This document shows positions 33,539 through 42,648 of a DNA stretch of 64,000 bases, piece by piece (the stretch's first letter is position 1; every line of letters begins with the position of its first letter). A model generated the notes under the pieces. The model was given only the letters and a program-made list of their open reading frames with translations, ran no database searches and was not told where the DNA came from. The translations under genes and the position numbers were made by a program. Source of the DNA: Proteobacteria bacterium SG_bin6 (GTDB lineage Bacteria; Pseudomonadota; Alphaproteobacteria; Sphingomonadales; Sphingomonadaceae); contig LWDJ01000050.1 of the NCBI GenBank assembly GCA_002083435.1, positions 124,001-188,000 of the forward strand. Direction: 5' to 3'.

Positions 33539-33745
33539 ATGCAAATCATCGTGCGCGATAACAATGTCGACCAGGCGCTGCGGGCATTGAAGAAGAAGCT
33601 GCAGCGGGAAGGCGTGTATCGCGAGATGAAGCTGCGCCGCCATTATGAGAAGCCGAGCGAGAAGCGCGCGCGCGAGCGTGCCGCCGCTGTGCGCCGCGCG
33701 CGCAAGCTCGAGCGCAAGCGGATGGAGCGCGACGGCGCCAAGTAA
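33539..33745 (+). CDS. rpsU: 30S ribosomal protein S21 (bS21), 68 aa
   Basis: The protein begins MQIIVRDNNVDQALRALKKKLQREGVY, the conserved S21 N-terminus, and continues with a highly basic Arg/Lys helix (EKPSEKRARERAAAVRRARK). The start is the ATG before QIIVRDNN; the longer frame from 33443 adds unrelated residues. It is part of the small ribosomal subunit near the 3' end of 16S rRNA. Confidence 0.97.
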   Translation: MQIIVRDNNVDQALRALKKKLQREGVYREMKLRRHYEKPSEKRARERAAAVRRARKLERKRMERDGAK

Positions 33746-33811
33746 GCGCCGCCTGCCCCAACGCGACCGATCCGAGCCAATCACCGTACCCGGCCCTCAA
33801 GGGAGCCCGCG

Positions 33812-34363
33812 ATGTCCGTCACCGCCGTGCCGATTCCGCCGACCAAGCGGAGCTTGCTCTACATGCTGTGGGCAGGGATCATCGCGGCGGTCCTGGGCGG
33901 CATCGCACTCGCCGCGCTCGCGCCGACCGACTTCCTCACCGCGAACGGCCGCCGCAAGGGTGTCGTCACCACCGCGTCGGGGCTGCAATATCAGGTGCTG
34001 AAAGCCGGCCAGGGCGAACAGCGCCCCACTGACGCCGACATCGTGCTGATCAACTACGAGGGCAAGCTGCTGAACGGCCAGGTGTTCGACAAGTCGCAGC
34101 AACCGACGCCGCTCAGCCCGCGCCAGGTGATCCCGGGCTTTGGCGAGGCGCTGAAGCTGATGCAAAAGGGCGGCAAATACCGCATCTGGATCAAGCCCAG
34201 CCTTGGCTATGGCGACAAGGCCACCGGCCCGATCCCGGCCAATGCGACGCTGGTGTTTGACATCGACGTGCTCGATTTCCTGCCCGAAACGGTGCTGCGC
34301 CAGCGGATGCAGCAGATGCAGGCGTTGCAGGGGCTGCAGGGCGGGGCAGGGGCGCCGCAGTGA
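33812..34363 (+). CDS. Membrane-anchored FKBP-type peptidyl-prolyl isomerase, 183 aa
   Basis: Residues 14-36 form a single membrane helix (LLYMLWAGIIAAVLGGIALA) and residues about 57-165 form an FKBP domain: SGLQYQVLKAGQGEQRPTDAD, VLINYEGKLLNGQVFDKS, VIPGFGEALKLMQKGGKYRIWIKPSLGYG and LVFDIDVLDFLP. It should catalyse proline isomerisation at the periplasmic face of the inner membrane. A Gln/Gly-rich tail (QQMQALQGLQGGAGAPQ) follows. AAGGGAG lies about nine bases before the ATG. It shares direction with rpsU and may be co-transcribed. Confidence 0.93.
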   Translation: MSVTAVPIPPTKRSLLYMLWAGIIAAVLGGIALAALAPTDFLTANGRRKGVVTTASGLQYQVLKAGQGEQRPTDADIVLINYEGKLLNGQVFDKSQQPTPLSPRQVIPGFGEALKLMQKGGKYRIWIKPSLGYGDKATGPIPANATLVFDIDVLDFLPETVLRQRMQQMQALQGLQGGAGAPQ

Positions 34364-34427
34364 TGCCCGCATCTGATCGCTTTGGCATCGGCCGAAGTAG
34401 CGTCTGTTGATCACTTGGCGCATCTAG

Positions 34428-35867
34428 ATGCTGAAGTCCATCCATCGGGGTAGTAGCAGTCTAAGAAGAGCGCCCGCACGTCCATCGCGCGGGTCGATCT
34501 TACCTAGTATCCCAGTATCATTGCTTGGGATATTCCTTGCGACGTTGGCAATCGCTGGTGGCGCTTCAATGGCTGATGTCGCTGGCCAAGCGATCGTTCG
34601 CGGCGCCGCGACGTTCTGCTTGGTTCTACTGATTCTCGCCGCCCCGCCTCGCATGTTGGCGGGTCATCGCGCAGCGTTGATCCTTCTGTTGAGCATGGGG
34701 GTGTGGATCTCGCTGCAATTGATCCCCTTGCCGCCCTCCATCTGGCTCAATCTTCCTGGCCGTGCCGCCTATGGCGCTGCGGCAACGATCATGGGCGAGC
34801 CACAACCCTGGCGACCCTTGGCGCTTGTTCCGAGCGGGGCCGCCAATGCCCTTGCATCCCTGCTTGTGCCAGCGACAATGGTAGCGCTGTTGATGTCGCT
34901 CAATGAGCGCGAGCGTGCGCAATTGCCAACCTGGATTCTGATCTTCATCGCCGTGTCAGCAATGGTCGGCTTGGTTCAAACAACCTCGGTCACGTGCGAC
35001 AATCCGCTAATCAATGATGGACCGGGCGAGGTTAGTGGCAATTTCGCCAACCGCAACCATTTCGCGTTGTTGATGTCGCTGGGGTGTGTTTTGGCACCTG
35101 TGTGGGCTGCGCAACAGCCGAGGCGACCGGGGCTAGGCTGGCGCACGACGCTTGCGCTTGGTTTGATCATGCTGTTCATTTTGCTTATCCTGATCAGCGG
35201 CTCGCGGGCGGGACTTTTCCTCGGCGCCTTGGGCGCGACCGCGGGTGGCGCGATTGTCTTTCCTCAAATTCGATCGACTTTCCGAGCGTATCCGCGGTGG
35301 GTGCTCCCCATGCTGCTTGTGGCGGTGCTGATGATCGTGGCGGGGTTGATCGCGCTCAGCCTAAATGCGGACCGGGCTTTTGGTATTGATCGCGCGCTTG
35401 CCGAGAACGCGACGAAAGATCTTCGGCTGCGTGCCATGCCGGCAATCATCGCTATGGCTAGGCAGTATTTCCCGGTTGGCATTGGGGCGGGCGCGTTCGA
35501 TCCCATTTTTCGCGTGCACGAACCCTTTAATCTGCTCCAGCAAGCCTATTTGAATCACGCCCATAATGATTTCTTAGAAATTGTGCTCGAACATGGCATC
35601 GTCGGTGCGATCATGCTCGTCGCTGGGGCAGCTTGGTGGTTGGTGATTACGGTCAGAGCCTGGCGTCAGGTAGGGCCGGCCGCCCTGCTCGCCCGCGGCG
35701 CCTCTGCGATGTTGGTCCTGATCGGCTTGGCGAGTTCGGTTGATTATCCCGCCCGTACACCCATTATCATGGCGTTGCTGGTCGTGATCGCCGGCTGGGC
35801 TGCGGTGCGAAATCCGATCGGTCGCGATCAATTACCCCCGGCGCATAGCGGCGCCGACCGCCCTTAG
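34428..35867 (+). CDS. O-antigen ligase family membrane protein, 479 aa
   Basis: A polytopic membrane protein with about ten to twelve hydrophobic segments and the Wzy_C/O-antigen ligase motifs LISGSRAGLFLGALGA and LNHAHNDFLEIVLEHGIVGA; the His pair in the latter lies in the large periplasmic loop. Family members are WaaL-type ligases or Wzy-type polymerases. Since a second, different Wzy-like protein lies at 52879-54195, one of the two probably polymerises and the other has a different or accessory role. No clear ribosome binding site precedes the ATG. The gene opens the main exopolysaccharide block. Confidence 0.88.
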   Translation: MLKSIHRGSSSLRRAPARPSRGSILPSIPVSLLGIFLATLAIAGGASMADVAGQAIVRGAATFCLVLLILAAPPRMLAGHRAALILLLSMGVWISLQLIPLPPSIWLNLPGRAAYGAAATIMGEPQPWRPLALVPSGAANALASLLVPATMVALLMSLNERERAQLPTWILIFIAVSAMVGLVQTTSVTCDNPLINDGPGEVSGNFANRNHFALLMSLGCVLAPVWAAQQPRRPGLGWRTTLALGLIMLFILLILISGSRAGLFLGALGATAGGAIVFPQIRSTFRAYPRWVLPMLLVAVLMIVAGLIALSLNADRAFGIDRALAENATKDLRLRAMPAIIAMARQYFPVGIGAGAFDPIFRVHEPFNLLQQAYLNHAHNDFLEIVLEHGIVGAIMLVAGAAWWLVITVRAWRQVGPAALLARGASAMLVLIGLASSVDYPARTPIIMALLVVIAGWAAVRNPIGRDQLPPAHSGADRP

Positions 35868-35968
35868 CACGCCGCATACGCGAGGGGGAAACTAGCTCTA
35901 AGACCTTTACCCTATAGCGTAGACCGCCTATAGCCCGTGCGTCGTTCACAATTGAGACATTTTATAAC

Positions 35969-36679
35969 ATGCGCAAGATTTGTGCCGCCTTGTTAATCGC
36001 GGCGGCCCTCGGCGGCTGTGCTGGGCGAGCGCAGTTGCAATCAACCCCGAATTTGACGGTCGTGGCAGATGCGTCGAGCCTTCCGGCCCCCGAGCGATCC
36101 GATCTGGTCGCGGCCGACCGGCCCGCGTTGATTGGCCCGCTCGATACTATTCAGGTCGAAGTCGTCAACATTCCCGATTTCACCCGTGAAATTCAGGTCG
36201 ATGCGAGCGGCCGGATCGCGATGCCGTTGGTGGGCACCGTCGACGCGCGGGGCACGACGGCGGAAGAATTGGCGCGCGCGATCGAAGCCGCGCTACGCGC
36301 GCATTCGGTCCGCGATCCGGAAGTTGTCGTGAATATCAAGAGCTCCGTCAGCCAGGTCGCGACAGTTGATGGTCAAGTGGTGGAGCCAGGGCTCTATCCA
36401 GTTACGAACCAGATGACACTGATGCGGGCAATCGCGTCGGCGAAAGGCCTAACTGAATTCGCCCGCGGTGAGGACGTGGTAATACTGCGGAGCGTTAAGG
36501 GGCAGCGAATGGCGGCGCTCTATAACGTCGGAGCGATCCGTCGAGGAATATACGCCGATCCCGCCATTTATGCCAATGATGTGATCGTCGTCGGCGACTC
36601 GCCGCAGCGCCGCCTGTTCCGTGATTTGGTAGCCCTATCGCCGCTGCTAGCCGCACCGCTTATTGCGATTATTAGGTAA
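35969..36679 (+). CDS. Outer-membrane polysaccharide export (OPX/Wza-like) lipoprotein, 236 aa
   Basis: A lipoprotein signal MRKICAALLIAAALGGCAG places the lipid-modified Cys at 17. A polysaccharide-export domain follows (IGPLDTIQVEVVNIPDFTREIQVDASGRIAMPLVG), then an SLBB-type domain (TVDGQVVEPGLYPVTNQMTLMRAIASAKGL). At 236 residues it is shorter than E. coli Wza (about 380), like many alphaproteobacterial OPX proteins, and lacks the extra C-terminal helix domains. It should form the periplasmic/outer-membrane channel with the co-polymerase encoded six bases downstream. The ATG has no obvious Shine-Dalgarno sequence, but the signal peptide fixes the start. Confidence 0.94.
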   Translation: MRKICAALLIAAALGGCAGRAQLQSTPNLTVVADASSLPAPERSDLVAADRPALIGPLDTIQVEVVNIPDFTREIQVDASGRIAMPLVGTVDARGTTAEELARAIEAALRAHSVRDPEVVVNIKSSVSQVATVDGQVVEPGLYPVTNQMTLMRAIASAKGLTEFARGEDVVILRSVKGQRMAALYNVGAIRRGIYADPAIYANDVIVVGDSPQRRLFRDLVALSPLLAAPLIAIIR

Positions 36680-36685
36680 GAAGCC

Positions 36686-38914
36686 ATGAATATCGTTACG
36701 ACGACCGGCCGCGGCGAACTTTCTATTCCTACGGCAGCTTTGCCGACCGTAGGAGAAGGGCTAAACGCGACTCCCCTGATCCGTGAATATCTTCGCATCG
36801 TGTTGCGCTGGCGATTTGTCATTGTTGGCATAACGCTCGCCGCGGTTGTCCTGGGAATGATCATAACCCTGTTGATGACCCCCAAATACACTGCCTCAAC
36901 CTTGATTGAGATTGCGCGGGAATCGAGCAGGATCACTAATTTTCAGGGTGTCGATCGCGAATCGAACGTCGCCGATCAAGAATTCTACCAAACGCAATAC
37001 GGCCTGCTAAAGTCCAGGACGCTCACCGAGCGTGTGGCCGCGCGGCTTAACCTGGTTGATGATCAGCGGTTCTTCAAGATGTTTCGGCAGAAGTTAACCG
37101 ATCGGGCCTTTGCGACAGTTAACGGCCATTATGTGGCGCAAGGGCGTCCGGCCCGGCAGCGAATTGCCGGCGAGATCCTCCTGAAGAACGTGGCTGTCGA
37201 GCCAACGCGTCTATCGCGGTTGGTCGCGATCAAGTTCACCAGTCCCGACCCGTTCTTTTCGACGCGGGTGGCGAACGCTTGGGCGGAAAGCTTCATTCAA
37301 ACGAACCTCGAGCGCAAGGTGCAGGCCACCGCTTATGGGCGGGCACTGCTCGAACGCGAGCTGAAGCAGACCAAGGACAAGCTGGATGAATCGCAGCGAC
37401 AGTTGGTCGCCTACGCTTCGGCGCAGCGCATCATTAATCTTCCAGCCCAGTCAGGCGCAGGGGGAGCGGGCGAACGCTCTATTGTGGCGGATGAGCTGGC
37501 GACGCTGAATGCGTCTTTGTCCGAAGCGGTGGCCGAGCGGATCCAGGCCGAGGCTCGCTACCGCGAACTCGGCTCATCGGGAGCCACGACCGAGGCGTTG
37601 CGCAACCAAGCGATCAACGGCCTGCGCCAGCGCCGTGCGGAGCTCGCCGCCGACTATCAGCGTTTGTTGACGCAGTTTGAACCTTCGTATCCGCCTGCAA
37701 AAGCGCTTCAATCGCAGATTCAGCAGCTTGATCGCAGTATCGGCGCCGAGGAGGCCCGGATTGCCGGCGCGATCCGCGCCGACTATATGCAGTCGCGCCA
37801 GCGCGAAAGTGGATTGAAGGAACAGGTTGAGCGGCTCAAGTCGTCTTATCTCGATCTTCGCAATCGCAGTATTCAGTACAACATCTTTCAGCAGGAAGTT
37901 GATACTAATCGCGCGTTATATGATGGCTTGCTGCAACGTTATAAGGAGATCGGCGTCGCTGGTGGCGTTGGCGTCAACAACGTTTCGGTAGTTGATCTCG
38001 CTGATGTACCGGAACGGCCGTCCAGCCCGAGGTTGCTGATCAATCTCGCCATTGCGCTTGCGGTTGGCCTTGCCCTGGGCGGCGCGACCGCGCTGACGCT
38101 CGAACAGCTCGATGAAACGGTCGCGGAGCCGACGGATATTGAGCGTCGCCTTGGCATTCCGGCTCTGGGCGCCGTTCCTAAGGTGGACGATCAGGCGCCC
38201 GAGACGGCGTTGCTCGACCGCAAATCCGCGCTCGTCGAGGCTTATTTGGCCGTTCAGACCAGCTTGTCGTTCGCAACTGACCATGGGATGCCGCGCTCGC
38301 TATCCATTACCTCGACGCGGCCAGCAGAAGGCAAATCGTCGACGGCACTTGCTTTGGCGACGGTGTTGGCGCGGGGTGGGCGCAAAGTTGTGCTGATCGA
38401 CGCCGATATGCGATCGCCGTCGCTGCATCTGCTGATCGGGGCGCGGCACGATTCGGGGCTCAGCAGCTATCTCGCCGGGAATGATGACCTTGACGGCAGC
38501 ATCCTGTCGGTGCCGGAATTTGGGTTCGATGCGATGACTTCTGGGCCACTGCCGCCTAATGCCGCCGAACTGCTGGGCGGCAAGCGATTGAGGCAGCTGA
38601 TAGAACGGCTCTTGGTCAAATATGATCATGTTCTGATCGACTCTCCTCCGGTTATGGGGCTCGCTGATGCCCCATTGATCGCAAGCCAAGTCGAGGGCGT
38701 GGTTTATGCGGTGGAATCGCACAGCATCCGCGTGAGCCAGGTTAGGAACGGGCTCGCTCGCTTGGTGAGCATCAACGCGCGGGTGTTTGGGGGCGTGCTG
38801 ACCAAGTTCGAAGCAAAGCGCGCTGCTTACGGCTATGGCTATGGCTATGGCTATGGTTATGGGTTCGACTATGGCGCAAAGGCACTGCCTAAGGGCGGTA
38901 GTTCCGCCGTTTAG
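36686..38914 (+). CDS. Polysaccharide co-polymerase / bacterial tyrosine kinase (Wzc type), 742 aa
   Basis: The N-terminal Wzz domain (RIVLRWRFVIVGITLAAVV helix near 40, periplasmic coiled coil with REL-KDKLDESQRQLVAY, second helix near 450) is fused to a cytoplasmic BY-kinase domain: Walker A RPAEGKSST (about 545-553), Walker A' VVLIDADMRSPS and Walker B HVLIDSPPVMG. The C-terminus carries a tyrosine cluster, Tyr715-717-719-721-723-725 and 729, formed by Tyr-Gly repeats. It should control chain length and export, with autophosphorylation of the Tyr tail cycling ring assembly. It directly follows the OPX gene. Confidence 0.95.
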   Translation: MNIVTTTGRGELSIPTAALPTVGEGLNATPLIREYLRIVLRWRFVIVGITLAAVVLGMIITLLMTPKYTASTLIEIARESSRITNFQGVDRESNVADQEFYQTQYGLLKSRTLTERVAARLNLVDDQRFFKMFRQKLTDRAFATVNGHYVAQGRPARQRIAGEILLKNVAVEPTRLSRLVAIKFTSPDPFFSTRVANAWAESFIQTNLERKVQATAYGRALLERELKQTKDKLDESQRQLVAYASAQRIINLPAQSGAGGAGERSIVADELATLNASLSEAVAERIQAEARYRELGSSGATTEALRNQAINGLRQRRAELAADYQRLLTQFEPSYPPAKALQSQIQQLDRSIGAEEARIAGAIRADYMQSRQRESGLKEQVERLKSSYLDLRNRSIQYNIFQQEVDTNRALYDGLLQRYKEIGVAGGVGVNNVSVVDLADVPERPSSPRLLINLAIALAVGLALGGATALTLEQLDETVAEPTDIERRLGIPALGAVPKVDDQAPETALLDRKSALVEAYLAVQTSLSFATDHGMPRSLSITSTRPAEGKSSTALALATVLARGGRKVVLIDADMRSPSLHLLIGARHDSGLSSYLAGNDDLDGSILSVPEFGFDAMTSGPLPPNAAELLGGKRLRQLIERLLVKYDHVLIDSPPVMGLADAPLIASQVEGVVYAVESHSIRVSQVRNGLARLVSINARVFGGVLTKFEAKRAAYGYGYGYGYGYGFDYGAKALPKGGSSAV
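38828..38875 (+). repeat. Hexanucleotide repeat coding the Tyr-Gly tail of the Wzc-like kinase
   Basis: From 38828 the codons alternate Tyr and Gly for six pairs, mostly the exact hexamer GGCTAT, then Phe-Asp-Tyr-Gly. The repeat is in frame, so slippage in steps of six bases would change the number of phosphorylatable tyrosines without breaking the frame. Confidence 0.85.
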
Positions 38915-38932
38915 CGGTCTGGAAGGCTTGGC

Positions 38933-40183
38933 GTGAGGAGTCATCCGATCGCACGGTGGGCATTGCGTGCGGTGGTCGCTACAGCGGTGGCGGTCGCCGG
39001 TTACCTTGCGACCACCAATTCGATAGCAACTTTCTACGCTCCGAACGACGCCCAACTCGCCGCGTTGTTTGCCCCGGGCAATGCGCGTATCCTGGCTGAA
39101 TTAAGCCGCCAATCGCTGCAGCAGGCCGCTCAGTCAGCGGCGGATCAGGGCGAGGCGGAGCGGCTCGCGCGTCTTGCGCTGCGCCGTGACCCGACGGCGG
39201 TGTCGGCTGTCGCTACGCTAGGATTATTGGCGGAGCTGAAGGGCGATCTCGTCGGCGCGAGGCGAGATTTTAGCTATGCTGAACGGCTATCCCGTCGCGA
39301 TCTGGCTGCCGAGCTATGGCTCATTGAGGATGCCGTTCGTCGGGAGGAAGTTCCGGATGCACTGCGCCATTATGATATCGCTTTGCGCACCCAAGCAGGT
39401 GCGAATGAGATTCTGTTCCCGGTCCTGGTGAACGCCAGTCTTGAGCCCGCCGTCGCTCAACAGCTAGCGAAGAGGTTACGTTTGCGTCCAGCCTGGGGTG
39501 ATGAGTTCTTCGGTTATCTTGCCAACAACACCAGTAAGCCGCAGGTAACGGTCGATCTTTTCCTAACGCTCGCACGGCAACATGTACCTGTCACGGAGGC
39601 CGCCCAATCAACCCTGCTTGCCAGGCTCATCGGTGCCCATGAGCTGGAAGCCGCTTGGCGTTACTTCACCACCATCCGACCTGGATTGGACCGAACCCGC
39701 TCGCGCGATCCGGCCTTTACAGCCAATATAGCCGTGCCCACGCCGTTCGATTGGATACCAGCCGGAGACGCAGGCATCTCCGTGACGGTGCAGCGCGGGG
39801 CGTCAAGCGGCGCCGCGGTATTTTCCGCAGTACCTTCGGTCGGAGGCAATCTGCTTCAGCAGGTTCAGTTATTACCGCCGGGCCGTTACCGGATCGAGGG
39901 GATCAGCGAAGGCATCGACCAAGCCAAACACGAGCAACCATATTGGCTGTTGCAGTGCATTGCTGACGGCCGTGAGCTCGGACGCGTTATCGTGACAAAT
40001 TCGGCTGAACAAAACGGCCATTTTGGCGGCGAAATAGAGGTTGATCGCAATTGCAACGCACAATCGTTGATCCTTGTCGCGCGGCCTTCTAGTGCCTTGG
40101 GGGGGCTCAGCGGTATGATCACGCGGATCGAGCTATTGCCGCTTTCGCTTGGCTTTCCATCTGTCGATTCGGGGAAGAAGTGA
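38933..40183 (+). CDS. Putative TPR-like envelope protein of the exopolysaccharide locus, 416 aa
   Basis: The N-terminus has one membrane helix or signal anchor (ALRAVVATAVAVAGYLATT). Residues about 60-150 look like tetratricopeptide-type helical repeats (AERLARLALRRDPTAVSAVATLGLLAELKGDLVGARRDF). The C-terminal part from about 250 is beta-rich (GRYRIEGISEG, GRELGRVIV), with two cysteines. No specific family was recognised. The start is a GTG with GGAAGG six bases upstream, 18 bases after the kinase stop. Position suggests a periplasmic helper in polymer assembly or export. Confidence 0.78.
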   Translation: MRSHPIARWALRAVVATAVAVAGYLATTNSIATFYAPNDAQLAALFAPGNARILAELSRQSLQQAAQSAADQGEAERLARLALRRDPTAVSAVATLGLLAELKGDLVGARRDFSYAERLSRRDLAAELWLIEDAVRREEVPDALRHYDIALRTQAGANEILFPVLVNASLEPAVAQQLAKRLRLRPAWGDEFFGYLANNTSKPQVTVDLFLTLARQHVPVTEAAQSTLLARLIGAHELEAAWRYFTTIRPGLDRTRSRDPAFTANIAVPTPFDWIPAGDAGISVTVQRGASSGAAVFSAVPSVGGNLLQQVQLLPPGRYRIEGISEGIDQAKHEQPYWLLQCIADGRELGRVIVTNSAEQNGHFGGEIEVDRNCNAQSLILVARPSSALGGLSGMITRIELLPLSLGFPSVDSGKK

Positions 40184-40184
40184 C

Positions 40185-40595
40185 ATGAGGCGATCGACGG
40201 CACGGTTAGGATCCGCCATTATTAGCTTTCTGGCCGTGTCGACTAGCTTCCTCTCTGCGCCTGCGCTCAGCATGCAAACGCGTGACCAGTCCGACGAGGC
40301 GCAGCAGGAATCTACCGCGCCGACAAAGCCGATCCGGATTGAAGATGGCCAGCTTCGACCTGTCAGCGGAAAAGTTGCCAATTCCGCCGCAGGCCGTGCT
40401 GGCGAGCGCCAGAACAATTTGAGCGTGTCAGGTATTCTGCCAACCGCACGGGCTCAGACGCGCATTGCCAACCGTGTTCAGGCGCGGCTGCGTAACAGAA
40501 TCGATCGCTATTACGATCCGCAGGCGAATTCACTATCACCGTTCAAAGTGGCAGGGGACACATTGAAGCGGACAAATCAAGGCGCGAGGCGCTAA
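40185..40595 (+). CDS. Small secreted protein of unknown function, 136 aa
   Basis: The ATG at 40185 begins a signal peptide (MRRSTARLGSAIISFLAVST, probable cut near PALS) and has GGGGAAG about nine bases upstream; the longer frame from 40149 lacks these features. The mature protein is polar and Arg/Gln/Asn-rich (RIANRVQARLRNRIDRYYD) with no cysteine and no recognised domain. It starts one base after the stop of the TPR-like gene, so the two are translationally linked, and a role with that protein in the periplasm is plausible. Confidence 0.72.
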   Translation: MRRSTARLGSAIISFLAVSTSFLSAPALSMQTRDQSDEAQQESTAPTKPIRIEDGQLRPVSGKVANSAAGRAGERQNNLSVSGILPTARAQTRIANRVQARLRNRIDRYYDPQANSLSPFKVAGDTLKRTNQGARR

Positions 40596-40750
40596 ATAAA
40601 CGCCGGATATTGCGCAATTCACGCTGGACAGTCCAATATGGCTGAATTTGTATGGCAGCATGCCGTGATCAGGCAATGCTTGGCCGAGCATCTTTAGCAA
40701 AAAATCTTAAGCAAGCTAAACACTGTGGCGCTTTCACCTTCGAGGAATGC

Positions 40751-42424
40751 ATGAATATCAAACGCAGCATTCGTTTCGCGTTGCAGGTTCCTCCCAGAAA
40801 ACTCATCGCCAGGGCGCGGCTGCTAGGGAAGCGTAAGGGCTTCATGGCTGCGCGCCGTCTTGGGCTCCTCAGACGGACCGGACTGGAACTTCCCGCTATT
40901 CCGCCAGCGCAGCAGCCGCCAGAATTGCTGTTTCCCACCAAAGCAACCGTTGGCGTGGACGGTGGCAGTTTTTCGTTCAAATTTTTGAACCACGAAGAAA
41001 ACCGCTCATTGCCTTTTGCATGGCGGCATTCTCCGCAAGGTAAGAACGGCCAACTCTGGCTTATGAATCTTCACTATATGGAATATCTACCAAGTCTATC
41101 CGATCAAAATCTCGAAAACATTGTGTCCGACTGGATAAGCTCCGTTCCACCATTGCAACCAAATTACTGGATGTTTGACTGGAATGCCTATTCTCTATCC
41201 ATTCGTGTTGTGGCCTTGATGGGGGAGCTGGCGAGACGCAGGCGGCGACTGACAGCCGAATTTGTTGAACATGCCCACCGCTCGATCGTTAACCAATTGG
41301 CTTTCCTAGAACGCAACCTCGAAGTCGACATCGCCGGCAATCACATTATTAAAAATATCAAAGCGTTGGCATGGGCGAGTGCCTATTTCGATGGGCAGCG
41401 GGCGCAAGATTGGCGGCTCCTGGCGCTCCGGCTGCTCGAGCGTGAACTCGGCGAACAAGTCCTCGCGGATGGCGTCCACTTCGAACGATCGACCAGTTAT
41501 CATGCGCAGGTTCTGGGGGACCTTCTTGAAACCCGGGTGGCGCTTGGCCCCGATGTGCTAGGGGGAGCATTAGATGCAGCCCTGTCGCGCATGACCGCCG
41601 CCTTGGCCGACCTGACACATCCTGATGGCGGCCCAGCGCTATTCAACGATGCCGGGCTATCGATGGCGCTGACTCCAGCCACGGTCACCGCCGCTTATGC
41701 GGGTCTTATTGGCCCAGCGCCCGGTCCGAATAGTATCTTTCAATATCCGGCCGCCGGCTATTATGGCCGCCGGGACACGACATGGTATCTGGTAACGGAT
41801 TTCGGCGCGGTTGGGCCTAAAGATTTGCCGGCTCACGCGCATGGCGACGTGGGCAGTTTCGAGTTGAGCGTCCTTGGTAAGCGGATGATCGTCGACCCAG
41901 GCGTTTTTGAATATAATGCGGGGCCACGGCGCGATCGCAGCCGGACGGCGGCAAGCCACAATGTGTTGCATCTTGATGGTGGCGACCAGGCAGAGTTCTA
42001 TGGTTCGTTTCGCTGTGGCCGGCAGCCGAGCGTGGAGGCTTCGTTTACTAAACACCCCAACGGGTTCGAACTCGTTGGTAGCCATAATGGCTATGCTCAA
42101 GGGCGCGGGGACGTCATTTGGCACCGGATGCAAACCCAGGCCCGGTCGTTCAGGATTGAGGACCGGATTATAGGCCATCGATCTGGTGACGCGTCATTCG
42201 GTCTGCTGCTGCATCCCGATGCGGAGCCAAGCCGGAGCGGCGACGCTGTGGCGGTAGCACGCGACGATGCCCGGATCGTCATCACGTCGGATCACCCGAT
42301 CGAGATCGTGCCGGCCGTATACTGGCCCGATATGGGCGTCGAATATCAAACGCACCGTTTGGTGATCCGCCTACCCAAGGGGCAAAATCAGCTGGCCTTA
42401 GAGGTGGAAATTCAACCCGCTTGA
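40751..42424 (+). CDS. Heparinase II/III family protein, first copy, 557 aa
   Basis: The helical N-terminal half has LMNLHYMEYL, NYWMFDWNAYSLSIRVVALM and DIAGNHIIKNIKALAWAS (conserved Asn-His of polysaccharide lyase (alpha/alpha) toroids), and the C-terminal beta half has LPAHAHGDVGSFELSVLGKR with RTAASHNVLHLDG, the Hepar_II_III histidine motifs. Family members are uronic-acid polysaccharide lyases; many lie in exopolysaccharide loci where they trim or modify the nascent polymer. There is no signal peptide, which is unusual for a lyase acting on exported polymer. GAGGAA before the ATG at 40751 is preferred to the ATG at 40652. Confidence 0.85.
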   Translation: MNIKRSIRFALQVPPRKLIARARLLGKRKGFMAARRLGLLRRTGLELPAIPPAQQPPELLFPTKATVGVDGGSFSFKFLNHEENRSLPFAWRHSPQGKNGQLWLMNLHYMEYLPSLSDQNLENIVSDWISSVPPLQPNYWMFDWNAYSLSIRVVALMGELARRRRRLTAEFVEHAHRSIVNQLAFLERNLEVDIAGNHIIKNIKALAWASAYFDGQRAQDWRLLALRLLERELGEQVLADGVHFERSTSYHAQVLGDLLETRVALGPDVLGGALDAALSRMTAALADLTHPDGGPALFNDAGLSMALTPATVTAAYAGLIGPAPGPNSIFQYPAAGYYGRRDTTWYLVTDFGAVGPKDLPAHAHGDVGSFELSVLGKRMIVDPGVFEYNAGPRRDRSRTAASHNVLHLDGGDQAEFYGSFRCGRQPSVEASFTKHPNGFELVGSHNGYAQGRGDVIWHRMQTQARSFRIEDRIIGHRSGDASFGLLLHPDAEPSRSGDAVAVARDDARIVITSDHPIEIVPAVYWPDMGVEYQTHRLVIRLPKGQNQLALEVEIQPA

Positions 42425-42648
42425 ATGGCTTAATCCAGGCACACAGTCGCGATCCGTGGAACGTTTGCCCGCGGACGCCAGCGCCAGGATCGCCGCAGGT
42501 TGCCGGGCTCGCTTATGGATTGACTGAGGGCGGTTAGCGGGTATGGAGCGAGCGACATTGGGGGTGCGCGTTTCTAATTGTGGCGGCTTGTTGCCGAGCC
42601 GGTTGATCACGGTTTGCGCGATGCCGGCATTCAAATTGGACCACAAAA

